This document shows, one piece after another, positions 5,800-6,424 of a DNA stretch of 6,424 nucleotides. How positions within the stretch are numbered: position 1 is the stretch's first letter; the number at the start of each line of letters is the position of its first letter. Under the pieces are notes generated by a model that worked only from the letters and a program-made list of their open reading frames with translations, did no database searches and was not told the origin of the DNA. The position numbers and the translations under genes were made by a program. Origin of the DNA: Myxococcales bacterium (GTDB lineage: Bacteria; Myxococcota_A; UBA9160; JALSIO01); contig JALSIO010000040.1 of the NCBI GenBank assembly GCA_026989995.1, positions 1 through 6,424 on the forward strand, given 5' to 3'.

Positions 5800-5883
5800 G
5801 TGACGCCGGACAGCTACCTTCTCCTGATGGCCTTCCTCGCTATGGCGGCCCTCGTGCTGCTCTCGAGGAGCGACCCCGAATGA
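5800..5883 (+). CDS. 27-residue putative single-pass membrane micropeptide
   Basis: A GTG codon starts a 27-codon frame ending at TGA 5881-5883. The product has a short polar N-terminus (MTPDS), an uninterrupted hydrophobic segment of about 16 residues (6-21, YLLLMAFLAMAALVLL) and a charged tail (SRSDPE). This is the layout of a minimal membrane-spanning peptide, although the segment is short for a full bilayer span. Support comes from the perfect AGGAGG at 5789-5794, from the ATGA overlap with the exonuclease start at 5880, and from the fact that it exactly fills the otherwise empty space between two certain genes. Its last codons also contain the exonuclease ribosome site, so part of its purpose could be translational coupling. 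The function is unknown; T7 also carries small genes (5.x) in this interval, but I see no sequence relation. No in-frame ATG offers a better start. Confidence 0.6.
   Translation: MTPDSYLLLMAFLAMAALVLLSRSDPE
5865..5870 (+). promoter_or_regulatory. Shine-Dalgarno site of the exonuclease gene
   Basis: GAGGAG lies inside the micropeptide frame, 9 bases before the ATG at 5880. The spacing is at the long end of normal, and ribosomes finishing the micropeptide would be delivered straight to this start. Confidence 0.6.
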
Positions 5884-6424
5884 GGCACCTACTAGTCGAT
5901 GCGGACATCCTCGTCTACCGCCTCGGCCACGCCGTCCAGTCGGTCTACGAATGGCCGACCGGGGACGTGACCTTCCACGCGCGGCTCGAGCCGGCGGTCG
6001 ACATGCTGAACGAGCAGGTCGCCGCGCTGCAGGAGCGTCACGCCGCCGACGCGGTGACGCTCATCCTGAGTCACGACTCCGGTGGGGCCCACCGCAACGC
6101 GGTCGGCCGCGGGATCGACTACAAGGGAAACCGGCGGAAGGTCGGAACCTATCGCCCCGTGATCTACAAGGCGCTCCGGCGGTGGTTGCTGGAGCAGCCC
6201 CACACCCGAGTCGAGCGCGGGCTCGAAGGCGACGATCTTCTCTCAATCCTTGCGACAGAGCCGACGTCAGAGGAGCGGCTCGTCGTGTCGGTGGATAAGG
6301 ACCTACAAACCGTACCGGGCTTCCACACCGATTTTAACAGCGCCGTCGTTTGGCGCGTCGATATCGTGCAGGCAGAATACGCATTTCTCTGTCAGGCGCT
6401 CGCGGGGGACCCATCCGACAACTA
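5880..6424 (+). CDS. 5'-3' exonuclease, T7 gp6 type (5' part, truncated by the right edge)
   Basis: The first 181 codons of a FEN-type exonuclease are present and no stop is reached; T7 gp6 has about 300 residues, so roughly two thirds may be here. Visible features are the N-terminal metal-binding LVDADILVYR (Asp7, Asp9), the arch segment YKGNRRK (81-87) followed by YRPVIYKALRRWL, the acidic GLEGDDLL (Glu116, Asp118, Asp119), SVDKDL (Asp139, Asp141) and GDPSDN (176-181), which starts the helix-hairpin region. This matches the T7 order YKANR, LEGDD, CDKD, KGD. In T7 the enzyme removes RNA primers, degrades host DNA and helps process DNA ends, and the same roles are likely here. The start is ATG at 5880, overlapping the micropeptide TGA as ATGA. 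It puts the first catalytic Asp at residue 7, whereas T7 gp6 has a longer N-terminus. Codon composition changes clearly from about 6225 onward. Confidence 0.95.
   Translation, partial: MRHLLVDADILVYRLGHAVQSVYEWPTGDVTFHARLEPAVDMLNEQVAALQERHAADAVTLILSHDSGGAHRNAVGRGIDYKGNRRKVGTYRPVIYKALRRWLLEQPHTRVERGLEGDDLLSILATEPTSEERLVVSVDKDLQTVPGFHTDFNSAVVWRVDIVQAEYAFLCQALAGDPSDN

Overview
The window is a piece of a T7-like (podovirus) DNA replication module from a very GC-rich genome. All genes I can support lie on the plus strand and are packed with overlaps of 1 to 26 bases or gaps of 9 to 14 bases. The protein matches are to phage T7 families, recalled from memory rather than searched. The strong G/C bias at third codon positions suggests a high-GC bacterial host, but nothing in the sequence names that host. 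I cannot tell a free phage from an integrated prophage here: there is no integrase, attachment site, tRNA, terminator or recognisable promoter in the window.

Layout, left to right: the 3' end of an unrecognised gene (to 398); a small PD-(D/E)XK nuclease (395-727); a freestanding HNH endonuclease (714-1178); a T7 gp4-type primase-helicase (1175-2791); two tandem paralogous genes of unknown function (2766-3317 and 3332-3850); a T7 gp5-type family A DNA polymerase with a proofreading domain (3850-5790); a 27-residue putative membrane micropeptide (5800-5883); and the 5' part of a T7 gp6-type 5'-3' exonuclease that runs off the right edge (5880-6424). No gene-free stretch exceeds 14 bases.

The order mirrors phage T7: gene 3 (junction-resolving nuclease), 3.8 (HNH), 4 (primase-helicase), 4.x small genes, 5 (polymerase), 5.x small genes, 6 (exonuclease). 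The primase-helicase would unwind DNA and prime lagging strands. The polymerase copies both strands. The exonuclease removes RNA primers and, with the PD-(D/E)XK nuclease, would process flaps, junctions and host DNA. The helicase keeps an acidic C-terminal tail ending in Phe, the kind of tail that in T7 contacts the polymerase.

The parts least explained by known biology are the tandem paralogue pair between helicase and polymerase, the strongly shortened thioredoxin-binding segment of the polymerase, the micropeptide between polymerase and exonuclease, and a sharp change in codon composition inside the exonuclease gene.
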